Source: Magnolia sinica
Taxonomy: Eukaryota > Streptophyta > Magnoliopsida > Magnoliales > Magnoliaceae
Assembly (NCBI RefSeq): GCF_029962835.1
Contig: NC_080577.1
Coordinates: 9,318,501-9,382,500 of the forward strand
Direction of reading: 5' to 3'
DNA length: 64,000 nt
The position numbers and the translations under genes are program-made. The notes beneath the pieces were generated by a model. It saw only the letters and a list, made by a program, of their open reading frames with translations. It ran no database searches and was not told the DNA's origin. Shown piece by piece: positions 12,701-23,266 of the stretch. Positions within the stretch are counted from its first letter, which is position 1. Each line of letters begins with the position of its first letter.

Positions 12701-13570
12701 GACATGTAACCGATCGACATTACCACCAAACACCCAGCAATAGCTATCTGAACAAGAAGGCCCTGTGCGAATGATCAAATACACACCATACACTTATAAG
12801 AGGAATGATCACATGCCCCCCTCAATGGACGGTAATTCACCGTCCACTCTCATCACACGTCCCACCGCCTTACGCATTTATGAAACCCAAGCCGATCAAA
12901 AGGTGGGCCGTGCCAAGAAGATCAATCGGGCCGGTCTGCTCATCAGGCAGGCCACGTCGCATGGAAACAACTGACTGTTTGAACCAGACCTGCCAACAGT
13001 CTGATCCAACGCACACTTCGGGCCCGCCTGATGATCGGGCCAGCCTATCTTCATGCTGGGTGATCTTCCACCATGGGGGCCAGCCTTACCGCCGCTCGGT
13101 CGGATTCAAAGTACACGTCTGGGCCTGATGATCGGACTGGACTATCTTCATGCGGGGCGATCTTCCATGGTGGGGCCCACCTTTTTCGCCGCTCCAAAGT
13201 CGCTACTATTGAAATAATCGGGAACTTACTTACAAATACAAACCCCATCTCAAAAGCCCAACCTACGATCGGTCGAAGCTCAGAACTGAAATTCAAATCT
13301 AATTACCGGAATACCATGGGGATTTCACTTAACGGAAAAGAGAAGGGCATAAAGATGGAAGTAATAAGAAGCAAAAGTTAGGGCAAAAGGGGAAGAGAAA
13401 AAAAAAAAAACCCACTCGGCCAGATCTCCCAGCTGCCGCAGTATACCAATGAGGCCGGAGACGGCGACTCCGTCGAGAATCGCTCTCGGATCCTCCGAGT
13501 CTGCTTCTCCGTACAGCTTCGGGTCCCCGAGTCCGAACTCGTTCCGGACTTGGAATCGGATCAGAGGCAT
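666..13570 (-). CDS. SCAR: SCAR/WAVE-family protein (SCAR2-like), 3' end beyond the window
   Basis: Plant SCAR proteins belong to the WAVE complex, which activates ARP2/3 to nucleate branched actin at the plasma membrane. Seven exons join in frame on the minus strand: 13570-13416, 9728-9565, 8511-8388, 8297-8165, 6462-6395, 6144-1059 and 767-666, giving 1944 codons with canonical GT-AG ends and matching phases. Exons 1-4 encode the SCAR homology domain (about residues 1-190), opening with [16 protein letters not shown] and including [20 protein letters not shown] basic stretch follows at the exon 4/5 junction ([12 protein letters not shown]). The 5.1-kb exon 6 holds 12 tandem repeats, then the family-typical [20 protein letters not shown] segment and a proline-containing stretch. 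The last visible exon resembles the WH2 actin-binding motif (HDQKKL...HQIRNK). The protein is longer than the roughly 800-1400 residues usual for plant SCARs. The paralogue (SCAR1-4) is uncertain. Confidence 0.93.
804..989 (-). mobile_element. SINE-like insertion in a SCAR intron
   Basis: Near-identical 12-bp flanks, cagtaacgattt at 804-815 and cagttacgattt at 978-989, bracket a ~160-bp insert. Read on the minus strand, the insert has a tRNA B-box-like GGTTTGATTCCC and ends in an A-rich tail (the run of t at ~816-832). Target duplication, B box and tail together point to a tRNA-derived SINE. I did not find a convincing A box. Confidence 0.6.
2685..2960 (-). repeat. Two-unit 46-residue repeat inside the SCAR coding exon
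   Basis: Two adjacent 138-bp units (2823-2960, then 2685-2822) encode nearly the same 46 residues. Both begin with [19 protein letters not shown] within the first twenty positions and end in TANLFET. They differ at only a few positions, which indicates a recent in-frame duplication. The block lies downstream of the 12-unit array in the protein. Confidence 0.9.
3294..5804 (-). repeat. Twelve-unit tandem repeat (~67-76 residues each) in SCAR exon 6
   Basis: The 2511 bp encode about 837 residues made of 12 head-to-tail units. Each unit has the order DETEIV-PTSQLC-TIPEDQ, then [16 protein letters not shown], then DQEDILFHV, then [12 protein letters not shown]. Units 7-9 are almost identical and carry an extra [13 protein letters not shown] insertion, suggesting a recent expansion; the outer units are more diverged. 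Composition is acidic and polar with a conserved PLPVIF core, so the array is probably disordered. Every unit keeps the reading frame. Confidence 0.95.
7042..7218 (+). mobile_element. tRNA-derived SINE in a SCAR intron
   Basis: The insert begins with a pol III A-box-like segment (atagctcaactggcaga, ~7069) and has a B-box-like ggtatcgatcc at ~7131. It ends in a run of a (7194-7206). It is flanked by the direct repeat aactcttaagcaga (7042) and aactcttaagcgga (7205). A tRNA-like head, A tail and long target duplication are the standard structure of a plant SINE. Confidence 0.8.
7301..7902. repeat. Direct duplication of a ~308-bp repeat in a SCAR intron
   Basis: Unit 1 (7301-7608) and unit 2 (7609-~7902) both start with tgatg(t/c)aggacaattagcc and run through a shared stretch about unrooted 'ctctaaaagctcgaa' and 'catgacgaatcaatccc' motifs. 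Similarity is high for the first ~120 bp and weaker after. The arrangement looks like a partial tandem copy of a dispersed element. No coding content was seen. Confidence 0.8.
9790..9905 (-). mobile_element. Short 3' fragment of an RTE-like LINE
   Basis: The stretch contains a cat-triplet run followed by ccttgtcccagcttatttgg and a 'gaatcctcatgg' segment. This matches the last ~70 bp of the longer LINE at 10770-12095 (ccttatcccaattaattgg ... gaatccta). Only the 3' end is present. It sits in the first intron of the SCAR gene. Confidence 0.45.
10770..12095 (-). mobile_element. 5'-truncated, decayed RTE-clade LINE in SCAR intron 1
   Basis: The minus-strand translation shows broken pieces of an RTE-type reverse transcriptase: an [14 protein letters not shown] block (~12060) ahead of an LMEKY-R-like segment, then [17 protein letters not shown] (~11090) and a [12 protein letters not shown] block (~11000). 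These recur in order with frameshifts and stops. The 3' end at ~10775 finishes in a gat/atg triplet run, as is usual for RTE elements. A second insert interrupts it at 11303-11632. Confidence 0.8.
11303..11632 (-). mobile_element. L1-like retro-insert nested in the RTE LINE
   Basis: The 10-bp sequence actatcatga occurs at 11293-11302 and again at 11633-11642, bracketing 330 bp that break the continuity of the RTE LINE. Read on the minus strand, the insert ends ggctccaggcctttttaata followed by an (aaat)n tail, like the 3' end of plant L1 LINEs. No coding sequence is left. Confidence 0.7.
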
Positions 13571-14075
13571 GATTTCTCTTTTTCTTCTTTTTTTCTTCCT
13601 TTCTTTTATTTGATTTGTCAGGTCCGAAATTCGGAAGCTATGAGAGGAGTGTTAATGGAGAAGCGGAGCTGGGACTTAAGGCACTGCAAGGCATTGCTAC
13701 TCTTCTCCTGATAGTTCATCACCATTTAAAAAATGGTGGTGACGCTTCTACCGTACACGTGTGCAGGGGATCTGAGAATCGAGACCGTCGAAGTTTCTGT
13801 AAAAATTTTGCATGGAACACGACCAAAAAATCAAACTGATATGATGATGTAACCGTTTGAAATTGGACCACTCACCATGTGACTTTTAACCTCCCATTCG
13901 ATACCGACCCGTTGTATAGTTATGAGAGGGACCACCACTTTGAAAATAGTGGTGAAGCATTTGCGGATTCATGTACTTAAATGACATAAATGCCACTAGT
14001 TGTGACATGTGATTGCGATTTCGGAGCCCGATTGCCTGCGGCGCCCGGATGCAGGGAATTCCTGCAGCACAAAGC
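13571..14075 (-). promoter_or_regulatory. 5' region of the SCAR gene
   Basis: The ~50 bp directly upstream of the ATG (13571-13620) are a purine-rich leader on the minus strand. I chose the ATG at 13570 because it gives the conserved family N-terminus at once. No convincing TATA box was found. A MITE-like motif pair (caccatttaaaaaatggtgg at ~13721 and accactttgaaaatagtgg at ~13933) lies within this span. Confidence 0.4.
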
Positions 14076-14078
14076 TCT

Positions 14079-14250
14079 GTGGGGCCTACCTTAATGTATG
14101 AGTTATATCCCTTCCGTCCATCAATTTCACCAGATTATTTTTGGGAAATACACCAAAAGCGAGGAAGATCAAAATCTCAAGTAGACCACACCACAGGAAA
14201 CAATGGGGATTGAACGGCCACCATTAAAAACTACTTGGGGCCCACAGAGA
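14079..14250 (+). mobile_element. Left half of the palindromic (fold-back) MITE family
   Basis: This copy runs from a gggcctaccttaatgtatg end through ccgtccatcaattt and the ccacaccacaggaaacaatg block to ccaccattaaaaact, then stops. It matches the left arms of the full copies at 49836, 51388 and 62195. The mirror half is missing. Confidence 0.65.
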
Positions 14251-15147
14251 GAAGGAGATTAGTGGCGAATAACTTTGGGCCATTTCTCATCAATTAACTT
14301 ACAGTTTGCTAACGCGTGGTATTTCGTACATTGGAGCATGTTTCAGCGATCAAGACCGTTGATCTGATGGGACATTTCTTAAACACGGGATATACCAGAA
14401 AATTTTAAATTCTAAGATTCCTACAGTTTTAGCTTGGGATAACTGTCCCCAAATTTGGACCGCTCCCATATTTTCTCCTTAAACGTAGGCCGTTGATGGA
14501 AGGATTGTATCTCTCAAGGCCGAAGATTTTCAACGCATGGCCCACCTAATTGGCGGATGTCCTTTTCGTTTGCTGCTGAGTAGGAATTTGTCATTTATTC
14601 CTCCGAGAGTGAGAAAGTCCGGAGAGAGGCTGCCAATATCCGGTCCCATGTCCTGACGTGATCTGGACCATACATTCGGTGCGGCACGACGACGTGTCCT
14701 CCACAGCCACCGTTAGGGTCCACCGTGACGTCGTGATGTGTATACCGAAATGTCTGGTTTTGAGAAGTGTCGCTGTCATCCTCATGGTACACGTGCGGCA
14801 AACTTGTCCGGTACTCAGCCTCGTTGATTCGGTGGGCCACCATGTATATGGACTGTAGCCCAAAATATTGCAGTGATTGGATAAATCTAACCGTCCAGTT
14901 CTGAGGGGGTCATCCTTTCGCAGGCCACTGATTGAATGGGTACCTTAGCCCACGCTTATTTTAAAGGTATCATCCACCGTCAGACCCAATAGATCAATGG
15001 TATGGATTACTGTTGAAAGACTCAGCTTGCAAATAGCTTAATCCCTTCACTTCGTAATCAGATTCATCGTGCTGGTCCAAGAATCCGTATGATTTTAGTC
15101 TGTACAAGTGAGGCTCATGATATAGTAATCTAAGACGTTGATATGAT
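14251..15147. other. Intergenic, no gene seen
   Basis: No frame here shows family resemblance or continuous coding character. The open frames between 14591 and 14863 overlap on both strands and contain no recognisable domain. Composition is ordinary. Confidence 0.5.
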
Positions 15148-15649
15148 GGGTCCTTTTGGCCGGGTGGATTGGAAAGGACTGAATGGTACTAGGGTGGATG
15201 GCAAGGATTTCTAGGTAATGATGGTGTTATCAGTGGATTGTCTGGAGATCCATGGGATTGCTTAATCCCTTGGTTGCTATATCCCGTCTGTTTGGCACGC
15301 CCGGCCAATCTCAGTATTAAACCTTTCCATCCCTTCCAATCCCTCGAACCAAACACGTCCCAGGCAAATTTGAATGGATTAACCTTCCTATCCCTTCCAG
15401 TCCCTAGAACCAAACACGTCCCAGGCAAATTTGAATGGTTTAGGGTGGATTGAATGGGATTTAAAGATAATGATAGATTGAATGGGATTTAAAGGTAATG
15501 ATGGTGTTGTCAATGGATTGTCTTAAGATCCATGAGGTTGGGATCGGATCACCGACTCTGTTTGGCACGCTCGGCCAATCCCGGAATTTAACTTCCAATC
15601 CCTTCCAATACCATCCAGTCCCTTCCAATCCGACCGGCCAAACGGGCCC
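15148..15649. mobile_element. Tourist/Harbinger-type MITE
   Basis: The ends are inverted repeats: gggtccttttggccgggtgg on the left, and on the right a sequence whose complement reads gggcccgtttggccggtcgg. Both continue into similar gattggaa(a/g)ggact stretches. The ~500-bp element has no ORF. It contains a ~72-bp internal tandem duplication around 15340-15440 (the segment gaaccaaacacgtcccaggc occurs twice). A clean 3-bp target duplication is not visible. Confidence 0.7.
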
Positions 15650-17009
15650 TAAAATGGACATGCTTGCAAGATCGTAGGTACGGAACATTTTGCTCTTTCT
15701 GGTTTAATGCGTGCTGTTGATGTGTTATCTTTTTCAATTATTTATTTGCTGGGTCATAAGATTTTGTGTGGTGCATGGTCGCCAAAGTGGGTCCCATCAT
15801 ATCAATGGTTTGGATCAATAGATCATAAGCCCATGTGAAAAGGATTGAACGTTGCCATTAGAAAATTCTCGGAGCCGCGAAGTTCGTCGACCTTAGAAAG
15901 GTTTCAATGGTGGGTGTCATTATCACTGTTGCTTCCTGTGTGGTGTGGTCCACTTGAGCTATAAATCTGATTTTTTTTTTGATTCATTCTCTAAAATGAT
16001 CTAGAAAAATGGGTGGACGGTGTGGATAAAACCCATACATTACGGTGGGCCCCACGGAGCCCCTGCATGGACCGAGTACGTCCGGGTGGGGGCAGCATGC
16101 AATCCGCTTCCTGTAGAAACGTTACGCCTGGTATTGCATAGCTACTGATGATTCGCATGCTTCGCTTCCAAGAAAAGGATGTGACGATTTGATCTTTGGG
16201 GTGTGAGTTGTTTTTTGAGGGTCGTGATTCAGTGACCGGTCTCAACCGTGAGGGGAAAGATACGTGTGAGATATCCATGCTTACAGCACATGTCAGAGAC
16301 CAGAGCCATTCATTGGGCAGGGTTCGGTCCACCATGAACACGCTATGGACCAAAAATAATGTTGGTCCACTAATCAGGCAAGCCAAGCTTGTGATAAAAA
16401 ATGAACCATTAATAAACAAAGTCCTGTGGCTCACTGATGTATGTTCGCAGTTCGTACTTTCTGATGAATGGTCCAGATCCTTAATACGTGTGCCGTATGC
16501 ACAAATCATACCAATTTTTTTTATTTTTTTATTTAAAAAATATCCTGCAGTCACTCATATATTATACACATGGCATTCATTAACTGGTATTAAAGTTTCG
16601 AATTGTAGGACCCATGATAGATGGGTCATCATCCCAAATCAAAAGGGTGGAACTTGCTGATTTGGCACTCATAGTGGAGTGTCCCACCATTCGTGCATGG
16701 AGTACCAATGGTGGAGAGTGGCTTGGCCGCAAACTCACCATCAAAATCCTCTTACGATGATCCACTGAATAAGGTGGTTGGAATCATGTCGACATCATAT
16801 GGATGCGCCAGGCACGACAATTCTTACGCTGATTCCGTACCCCATGATAATGAAGCATCTTCAATTAGGTGGTCCACATACCATTTAGATAAAATAAAAA
16901 AAAATAAAATACAGCAATATTTCGCATTCAACCGAAAGAAAGGCCAAAATTATACAGCTAAGATCTTACATATTCGTCTAAGCTTTATTCCAACTAACAA
17001 GATCATAAA
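15650..17009. other. Intergenic; contains a right-half fold-back MITE at ~15895-16056
   Basis: The stretch 15895-16056 carries the right arm of the fold-back MITE family: gtttcaatggtgggtgtc, then tggtgtggtccacttgagc, then gggtggacggtgtggataaa, ending with tacattacggtggg. The rest shows no coding signal. The open frames at 16.0-16.66 kb overlap each other in antisense and have no recognisable domain. Confidence 0.5.
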
Positions 17010-17056
17010 GGCATGTTTGGCAATACTACCAATAAGTAATTATGTAAGTTAAGAAG

Positions 17057-17088
<32 letters not shown>

Positions 17089-17218
17089 TTTTAAAGTTAG
17101 TTATGTAAACAACGTTGTAAGTTAGTTTGGTAAATATTATTATAAAAGTAACTTATATAATAAAAGTTATTTATTTTAATAAATTTTTAATTTTTGCTTT
17201 TCAAAATTTTGCGTTTTA

Positions 17219-17220
<2 letters not shown>

Positions 17221-17289
<69 letters not shown>
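17221..17289. repeat. (CT)n microsatellite
   Basis: About 34 consecutive, uninterrupted CT dinucleotides. A shorter TA run lies 130 bp upstream (~17059-17085). Confidence 0.97.
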
Positions 17290-17293
<4 letters not shown>

Positions 17294-17329
17294 TAATGGA
17301 TAATTTATATAAAGGAGGCTCAGATTATG

Positions 17330-17860
17330 TTAGGTAGTCTACACCTGCATGATGGAAGATCTATATCAAAGGCGGGCCCCATGTTATAGATGACCCACAT
17401 TAAGGTGAGTCCACGTAATGGATTGTCCACATCAAAAGTAGGCCTAATGACCCACATCTAAAGCGAGCCTTACATGATGTACAACCCACATTGAATGTGG
17501 GGCTCACACGATGGACAATCTATATCAAAGGTGGGCTCCACATGAAGGGTGGTGGATATTGAAGGTGGCGGCCAATTGATGGACAATAACATTGAAGGGG
17601 CGGCTAGTTGATAGATTACACACATCAAAGTGGGCCACATATACTAGACAATCCACATCAAAGGTTAGCCCTTGGTGATGAATGGTCTACATCCAAAGCT
17701 GCCTCTGCATGATGGTCGATCCATACGCAATGGGTGGTGGATATTGAAGGTGGCCCTCAGATGATGGATAATTTATTTGGATGGTAGGCCCAACATAATG
17801 AACAATCCAAATCACTGGTTGGGCCCACATGATGGATGATGGATATTAAGAGTGGACCTA
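17330..17860. repeat. Degenerate ~30-40 bp minisatellite
   Basis: Roughly a dozen imperfect copies of a unit of the form gatggacaatctatatcaaa-ggtgggccccaca are arranged head to tail, with changes in length between units. There is no open frame. It lies within the proposed MITE-like element. Confidence 0.7.
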
Positions 17861-18024
17861 ACAAACTTGGGGAATAAGTACTTGGGTGATAGTTATCTTT
17901 TTAACCGATAAGCATGTTATTTACCAATATACTTATTTGATGCATAAATAGAAATCTACATGAGCCACTTTACGTATGAGTAGCTTATGTAAAGTAATTT
18001 ACCATCTAAACACCTCTTAAGTCT

Positions 18025-18200
18025 TTTTTAATTATCTACGGTCATATCTTCCTGGCCTTTCCCTCTGCCTTATAGAGCCCTCAATTTGCATTAACTCACT
18101 TCTAATTAACATAATGCTAGCTATACATTGCATATGACTATCCCGGTCTACTTTCCCTTTCTTGTTATTTATTGGTGTTACTCCTGGATTCTTTTGAGTG
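18025..18200 (-). mobile_element. RTE-like LINE fragment
   Basis: The order of motifs (cctttccctctgccttatag, tttgcattaactcact, ggtctactttccctttcttg, ttattggtgttact) parallels 10898-11036 inside the longer RTE LINE. It is an internal 3' fragment with no reading frame left. Confidence 0.55.
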
Positions 18201-18308
18201 CATTTATTTTTAACTCTATCCTTATTCTTCCATAGAAAGAGAAGGTGGCAAGAGAGGACCTTCATTAACACAAGCCTGTAAATGAGATAAGCTGGAAATC
18301 ATTTACAC

Positions 18309-18640
18309 CCTTTGTTTGGATGAAATTTTTTGCTTGTAAATCATTTAAAGGCAGTAAACGATGCCTTTAAATAATTTAAAACATTTTCCCTCATCTAATT
18401 TGCAAGAAAAAAAAGGTGGGATTTTATCTACGGTCCTTCCATTTATAGCCCGACAGCTATTAACTCTCCATTTAAAAGACTTAAACAATGCACAACTACC
18501 GAAAAACAAGCAATTATTTTAATATAAATCTTTAGAACTAATTGCCAAATTGGACAGGCTATAAATAATTTACACCTATAAATCATGTACTTGTAAATCA
18601 TTTAATATTTAAACCAATTACTGGCATCCAAACGATTCCC
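18309..18640. mobile_element. Small TIR element (MITE-like)
   Basis: The left end reads ccctttgtttggatg and the complement of the right end reads gggaatcgtttggatgcc. Both arms are followed by attt(a)-rich sequence with tgtaaatcattta motifs on each side. The length (~330 bp) and absence of an ORF suit a MITE. Target duplication was not resolved. Confidence 0.45.
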
Positions 18641-18649
18641 AAGTTGTAT

Positions 18650-21190
18650 GAATAGCGTAGGCTTGAGCCATGTCTACTTATACCCAACACATGAGCTAAA
18701 CACCCAAGCCCAAGGCCAAGTCCAAGCCCGAGGTTTTCTAGGGCCTGAGGTTTGTCCATGCCTAACCCATGAGCTAAATACTAAGGCCCAAGCTGGGCTC
18801 TATTCTGATCAGCAGGTTCCACGTCCAACACAACCACTAGTCAAGTACCGGACCTAAAGATATTCAATTAGTCAGGCTGGGCAGGTTATTTGTGTTTTAT
18901 CTAATCCAAGCCCAGGCCCGGTCCAACTAGTAATTGGTCCTCAAAACTCAACCATGGCCTGGCCCCCCTCAAATAATACATGTACGAACAAATGTCGGAT
19001 TGCTTCCCGTTGCTGGATGCCACAGTCACCATCATGATGGTTGTGGCCCACTCTTTCAAAATTCAATGCTCTAACTTTACTCTCACGTAATCATTCTGCA
19101 TGATGAGCTTCAATATAGGGCCCATATTTTGGTAGGTCTTGATGTAGATTTGGTGGGACCATACCCAAAATGTTCTCTCCACATCGTCTTCTATACTCTC
19201 CAACGGTGCTTACAAATCAACGCGAAAGGAAATATCCATATCCTATGTAGGGCTGTCAATGGCCAGGCCTTGAAGCCTACATATTAGACATTTGATGAGA
19301 AAGATTCATGGATCAAACCGTGCATTATGGGCCACTAAATTAATGGTCGGGATCACAATACAACTAAATAAAAAAAATGGAGAATCTCGATTACTACATT
19401 TATCTTCTTTCTTGAAGCTCAAATTATAAAATTTCTTCATGAATGTAACAGAAAATAAATTTCCACTTAGGTAAGATTTCAATTTTGTGTTCGGACAGGC
19501 CAGGGCTATATCATTTTGTTTTCAGTTCATCCCATGAGAGGTTTGGACGGCAAGTAACTTCATGGTGGCCCGGGGAAGGTATCAACGGTGCGAAACTGAT
19601 GTACGGAACCGATTTCTCCTGGACACATCGGTAGGCTTCGCATAGCTTTCGGTGGCACAGGTGTAAACCATTTTTGCGATGTGGGTAAGCAGCAGACAGG
19701 TAACTATATCAATAGCCTAGCAATTATTTCGTCCCACAAATGGAGGCGGCATCTCTACGATTTTATCATGGGAAGTTATTTGATACTCTGGCTGCTTAGG
19801 ACGTTTGATACACATGCATTTGGAAATGGGAGACGTGTCATGTATTAACCGATCATATAAATACAGTAATTGTGGAACCCTGCGGGAGTACCCGAGTATT
19901 TCTCTTGTATTATTTCAAAGGATAGATATGGTGATTGTTGTACCCTATTTATCGTTACGGGAAAAGTTAATTGGAAGGTGACATGTGGCATATAAAAGGG
20001 TTTTTTTTTGAGATTTTTGGAGTAATTTTTACAGAATTATTTTCATGCTGCACCTTTCCAGTGACCGACAAAGTAATGTGGCCAAGAAAAACTTAGAAGC
20101 CAAATATGGTTAAAGAGCAAGACTCAACCAATCTTTAGAGGAAGAACCCTTCTTATTATTACTAATTATTTAATATATTTTGCGAGTTGCTGAGTATGAG
20201 ATCAATCTTCTTAGATTCAGCTATACATTGGCTAATTTAATGTATTTATTTATTTTAGTGCTTAAGGGTAAAGTTGATTAGCTTTAATCAATCTGCTATA
20301 TCAATTCTAGCACTGCCGCATACAAAATATATGACAGAAAACAAACAAAGTGTCAATTGTCGGGACATCACATTAGCAATGTATAGGCATGGCCTTGAGT
20401 TGTTCACATGGACAACTACATGGAAATCCACGCGCTTGATCTGATGGGCCCAATGTTGATAGTCCACAGAGCAAAAATACCGGATTGGAAGCTCCTAACC
20501 ATCATCTCCATTCTTTTTATTCTCCCTGGCCTTTGCTGTATCGTATCCAAGAGACGTGACAAGGACACTGCTGCTTGGATCCTTATACTCTTGTGTGGGT
20601 TGTGTGTGCGTGTGTAATAAAAAAGAAGAAGGACACTGCTGCTCGCCCTACCCTGGTCCGAAGGTCAATCTCATCTGTATGCTTCGCAGGCCCCTACCTT
20701 TGCATCACCTGCTTCCCCAAGCCAGAGGGGCCCACCATATCGTATACATAACATCCATCCCATCCACCAGGTTCTATCTTTGATTCTAGGACGCTGGGGT
20801 AAAAATCAGTGACAACCAAAACTCAGGTGCGCAACACCACATGGAGCGATGGGGATGTGATAACAACCATAGGTCTGTGTGTGGAGCCACCATGACGCAT
20901 CTTTCATCAAACCTGTTAGTCAGGTGTAACTGACCAGGTTGACATTAGGATACAAAAATCATCCAGATCCAAATATCAGCGGTCCACACCACGTAAATTT
21001 AGAGGTTTTAGTCGCAGTTTTACATTGTTTGACCACGCTTTTAAAAAAATCTGACTAATCTTTTATATTTATAGTTCATATAATAGTTCTCAATTGATGG
21101 ATGTTGTGGATGTACATATAAAACATGGTGGGGAAGAAGGCCTTCTTAGAGAACTTGATATAGGCAACAGTGAGACGATTCTTCCACTTT
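18650..21190. other. Intergenic, no gene seen
   Basis: A segment rich in gcccaagcc-type words (18690-18960) gives way to ordinary AT-rich DNA. An aaggacactgctgct motif occurs twice (~20560 and ~20631). No coding exon of a recognisable family was found, and the short frames lack domains. Confidence 0.5.
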
Positions 21191-21199
21191 CCCAAGACA

Positions 21200-21430
21200 A
21201 CCGAGGAGTACGACCCAGCACCTGAAAAGCCGTCATCAGCATTAAGCTCCTCCCCAGTGGAAATCTAGTCATCAATGACAAAGAGGCGGAGGATCTTGTG
21301 GTAGAATTTCGACCATCCTTCCAACACCATCCTAGAGGGCCAGACATTAAATGAACGGTGGTACCATTCCAACACCACCCTAGTGGGCCAGACATTAAAT
21401 GAACGGTACCAAGAAGCTTGTTACTCATTA
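21200..21430 (+). pseudogene. Relic of an EP1-like lectin gene
   Basis: The plus strand keeps short EP1-like tracts: agctcctccccagtggaaat and ctagtcatcaatgacaaaga (the L-P-N-G-N-L-V-x-x-D block), then a corrupted WQSFDHP region, and finally ggtaccaagaagcttgtta (G-T-K-K-L-V). A 48-bp segment containing gggccagacattaaatgaac is tandemly duplicated (~21309-21412). Only the lectin-domain middle is recognisable. It lies ~400 bp upstream of a longer pseudogene of the same family. Confidence 0.6.
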
Positions 21431-21946
21431 ATATAGGCAGTTACAAATTCATAAATAATGATGTATATTCACCTTAACTATCGTACGCAATGGCTTAAAC
21501 CAAAAGTCAGCAACGGAGAGCTCAAAACTTCAGATTCAAACGGAGAATCTCCCACAATAAATCTTCTGTTCACACTATATTTGCATTTTTCTTCTGAAAG
21601 TAAATTTTTATGTAGACTTCATCTCCTCATGATTTGAAAACTTCACCTTTTATTCTGATTTCGTGTCAAACAACCATTCTCCCCAAAAGTTTGATCCATT
21701 AGAAGATGGTGCATCAATCTAAATCAAGAGATTCTAACACATACAAACTCATGATGGGCATTATAGAAGGATAAAAATTCTTTTACTAATCTTCTTTTTC
21801 TTACTGTTGTCAAGGTATCAGATCATGCTATTCTTGGCTGGTAAGCACATCTGGCAAATCAATATGGCCAACAAAGGTGTCACTGGCACCAAGCTCCTCC
21901 CCATTGCAAACCTACTCCTCCGTGACAAGGCTAGGTTCTTGTGGCA

Positions 21947-23266
21947 TGGCCATGTAGAGCGGATCGCGGACAGATTCATGGCCAAGAAGGATCAGAAAAG
22001 GCCTGATCCGAGGCGGAAGTGATCTGAACCATAACGGCCTTAAAGCGGGTGTATCTTGTAAATCAGAACTAGGTATCCGACGTGCCATATATGATTTTGG
22101 AGTAGGATGAGCTACTTTAGCCACCTAACCTGTTATGTTAGGTTGCGTATGCCGAATTTGTGAAATACCATCAGATCAACGGTCGAATTACCATTTTATT
22201 TCCATTTTTTGCTATTTATAATAAGTTTTAGTTAGGTTATAACTCTTCATCCAATGGGCTTTAGGAGCTGCGCCCAATATGAAAAGTGATTATAATAATT
22301 AGGAGAACAACGTGGTAAAGCCAAATAAGACATTTAGGGGGTGTTTGGTGCATGGTATTAGGAAGGATTACGTTGGGTGATATTAAAAAACATACTTATT
22401 ACATATGGCAGGGTTTGTCCCCTGTTAGCATGGGATAAGCTTAATTCCAGGCTATGTTTGTAATACGGTGGTACATTGAATGGATATACCCACCATCATT
22501 TGAAACTATTGAGAATAACACATATGTATTATATCCAAGCTGTTCATCTGTTTTGTAACCTCATTTTATAGCATGGGCCTAAAAATGAGGTAGATCCAAA
22601 ACTTATGTGGTCAACGGTTGGTATTCAATCCCTGCTACTTTCTATGGTGGGGTCCACTTGAGCTTTAGATCTACCTGATTTTTTGGCACATGCTCTAAAA
22701 TAATCTTCAAAAATGGGTGGACGGTGTGGATATAGCCCACACATCATGGTGGGACCTACACAATTTGTTAACATTGAGTGGAATTGGCATGAGACCCAAT
22801 GCAATTCCATCTAATCTAATTCCAAGCTTTTTTATTCTTCCCAAACATTTAGTGAAATTGGCACGTGACCAAATGCAATTCTATCCCACCTAATCCCATC
22901 TAATACCATGTGCCAAACGCCCTCTTACTATTTTTGGCCGAAAACCATGGCACTAGGAGGAACCACGAATGTTTATAAGTAGTATAAGTTTACTATTTAG
23001 AGTAAGTCGCGATTTTTAAGAGTTTTAGTTGTAGTTTAATTCCGAAATTTCTTCCATGGCTTAGTATCCCTATTTAAAGGGGTATAAACTTGTTATTCAT
23101 TTATCAATTAATATATAAATTTTCTAAAATATTATTTTTAATTTCTTGCCTCTTTTTACTTGTGGACTCGAGAAGTCTGCGAGGAGTCCAGAGAAGCTTC
23201 GTGGATTTGAAGTAGTTATTTTTGAGGAAGACGGTGATCAACCTCGTCACATTCATCCTTGCGTCA
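21947..23266 (+). mobile_element. Solo LTR copy A, inserted in the EP1-like pseudogene
   Basis: This belongs to a family of ~700-bp TG...CA sequences with five copies in this window. It starts tggccatgtagagcgg and ends tccttgcgtca. Without the nested MITE it would be ~735 bp. It contains a promoter-like tatttaaagg near its 3' part. The pol tail of the parent element seems to read into the LTR (ERIADRFMAKKDQKR, then a stop). The flanking 5-mers tggca and cacag are not a clean target duplication. Confidence 0.75.
22337..22924. mobile_element. Tourist/Harbinger-type MITE nested in solo LTR copy A
   Basis: The terminal inverted repeats are ~26 bp (gggggtgtttggtgcatggt on the left; complement of the right end gagggcgtttggcacatggt). 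The target duplication TTA is exact on both sides (22334-22336 and 22925-22927), which is diagnostic of PIF/Harbinger. Removing the element restores the LTR sequence cattta-ctatttttgg seen in sister copies. It encloses a half copy of the fold-back MITE family at ~22612-22772. Confidence 0.9.

Larger units (their letters stand above)
17010..18018. mobile_element. MITE-like element carrying microsatellite and minisatellite DNA
   Basis: The left end, ggcatgtttggcaatact (~17009), and the right end, whose complement reads gaggtgtttagatggtaaat (~18018), form an imperfect inverted repeat of the gg-n-tgtttgg type. Just inside, both arms carry taa-rich segments around gtaa(g/a)tta. The interior holds a TA run, a long CT run and a degenerate minisatellite. 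The boundaries are approximate. Confidence 0.45.

Noticed and set aside
15991..16660. Frames of 187 and 154 residues on opposite strands
   Set aside because: They overlap each other in antisense, partly cover a MITE half and have no recognisable domain.
21807..22022. 71-residue plus-strand frame at the EP1-like relic
   Set aside because: It is a chance fusion of a lectin-gene fragment with the start of a solo LTR, not a gene.
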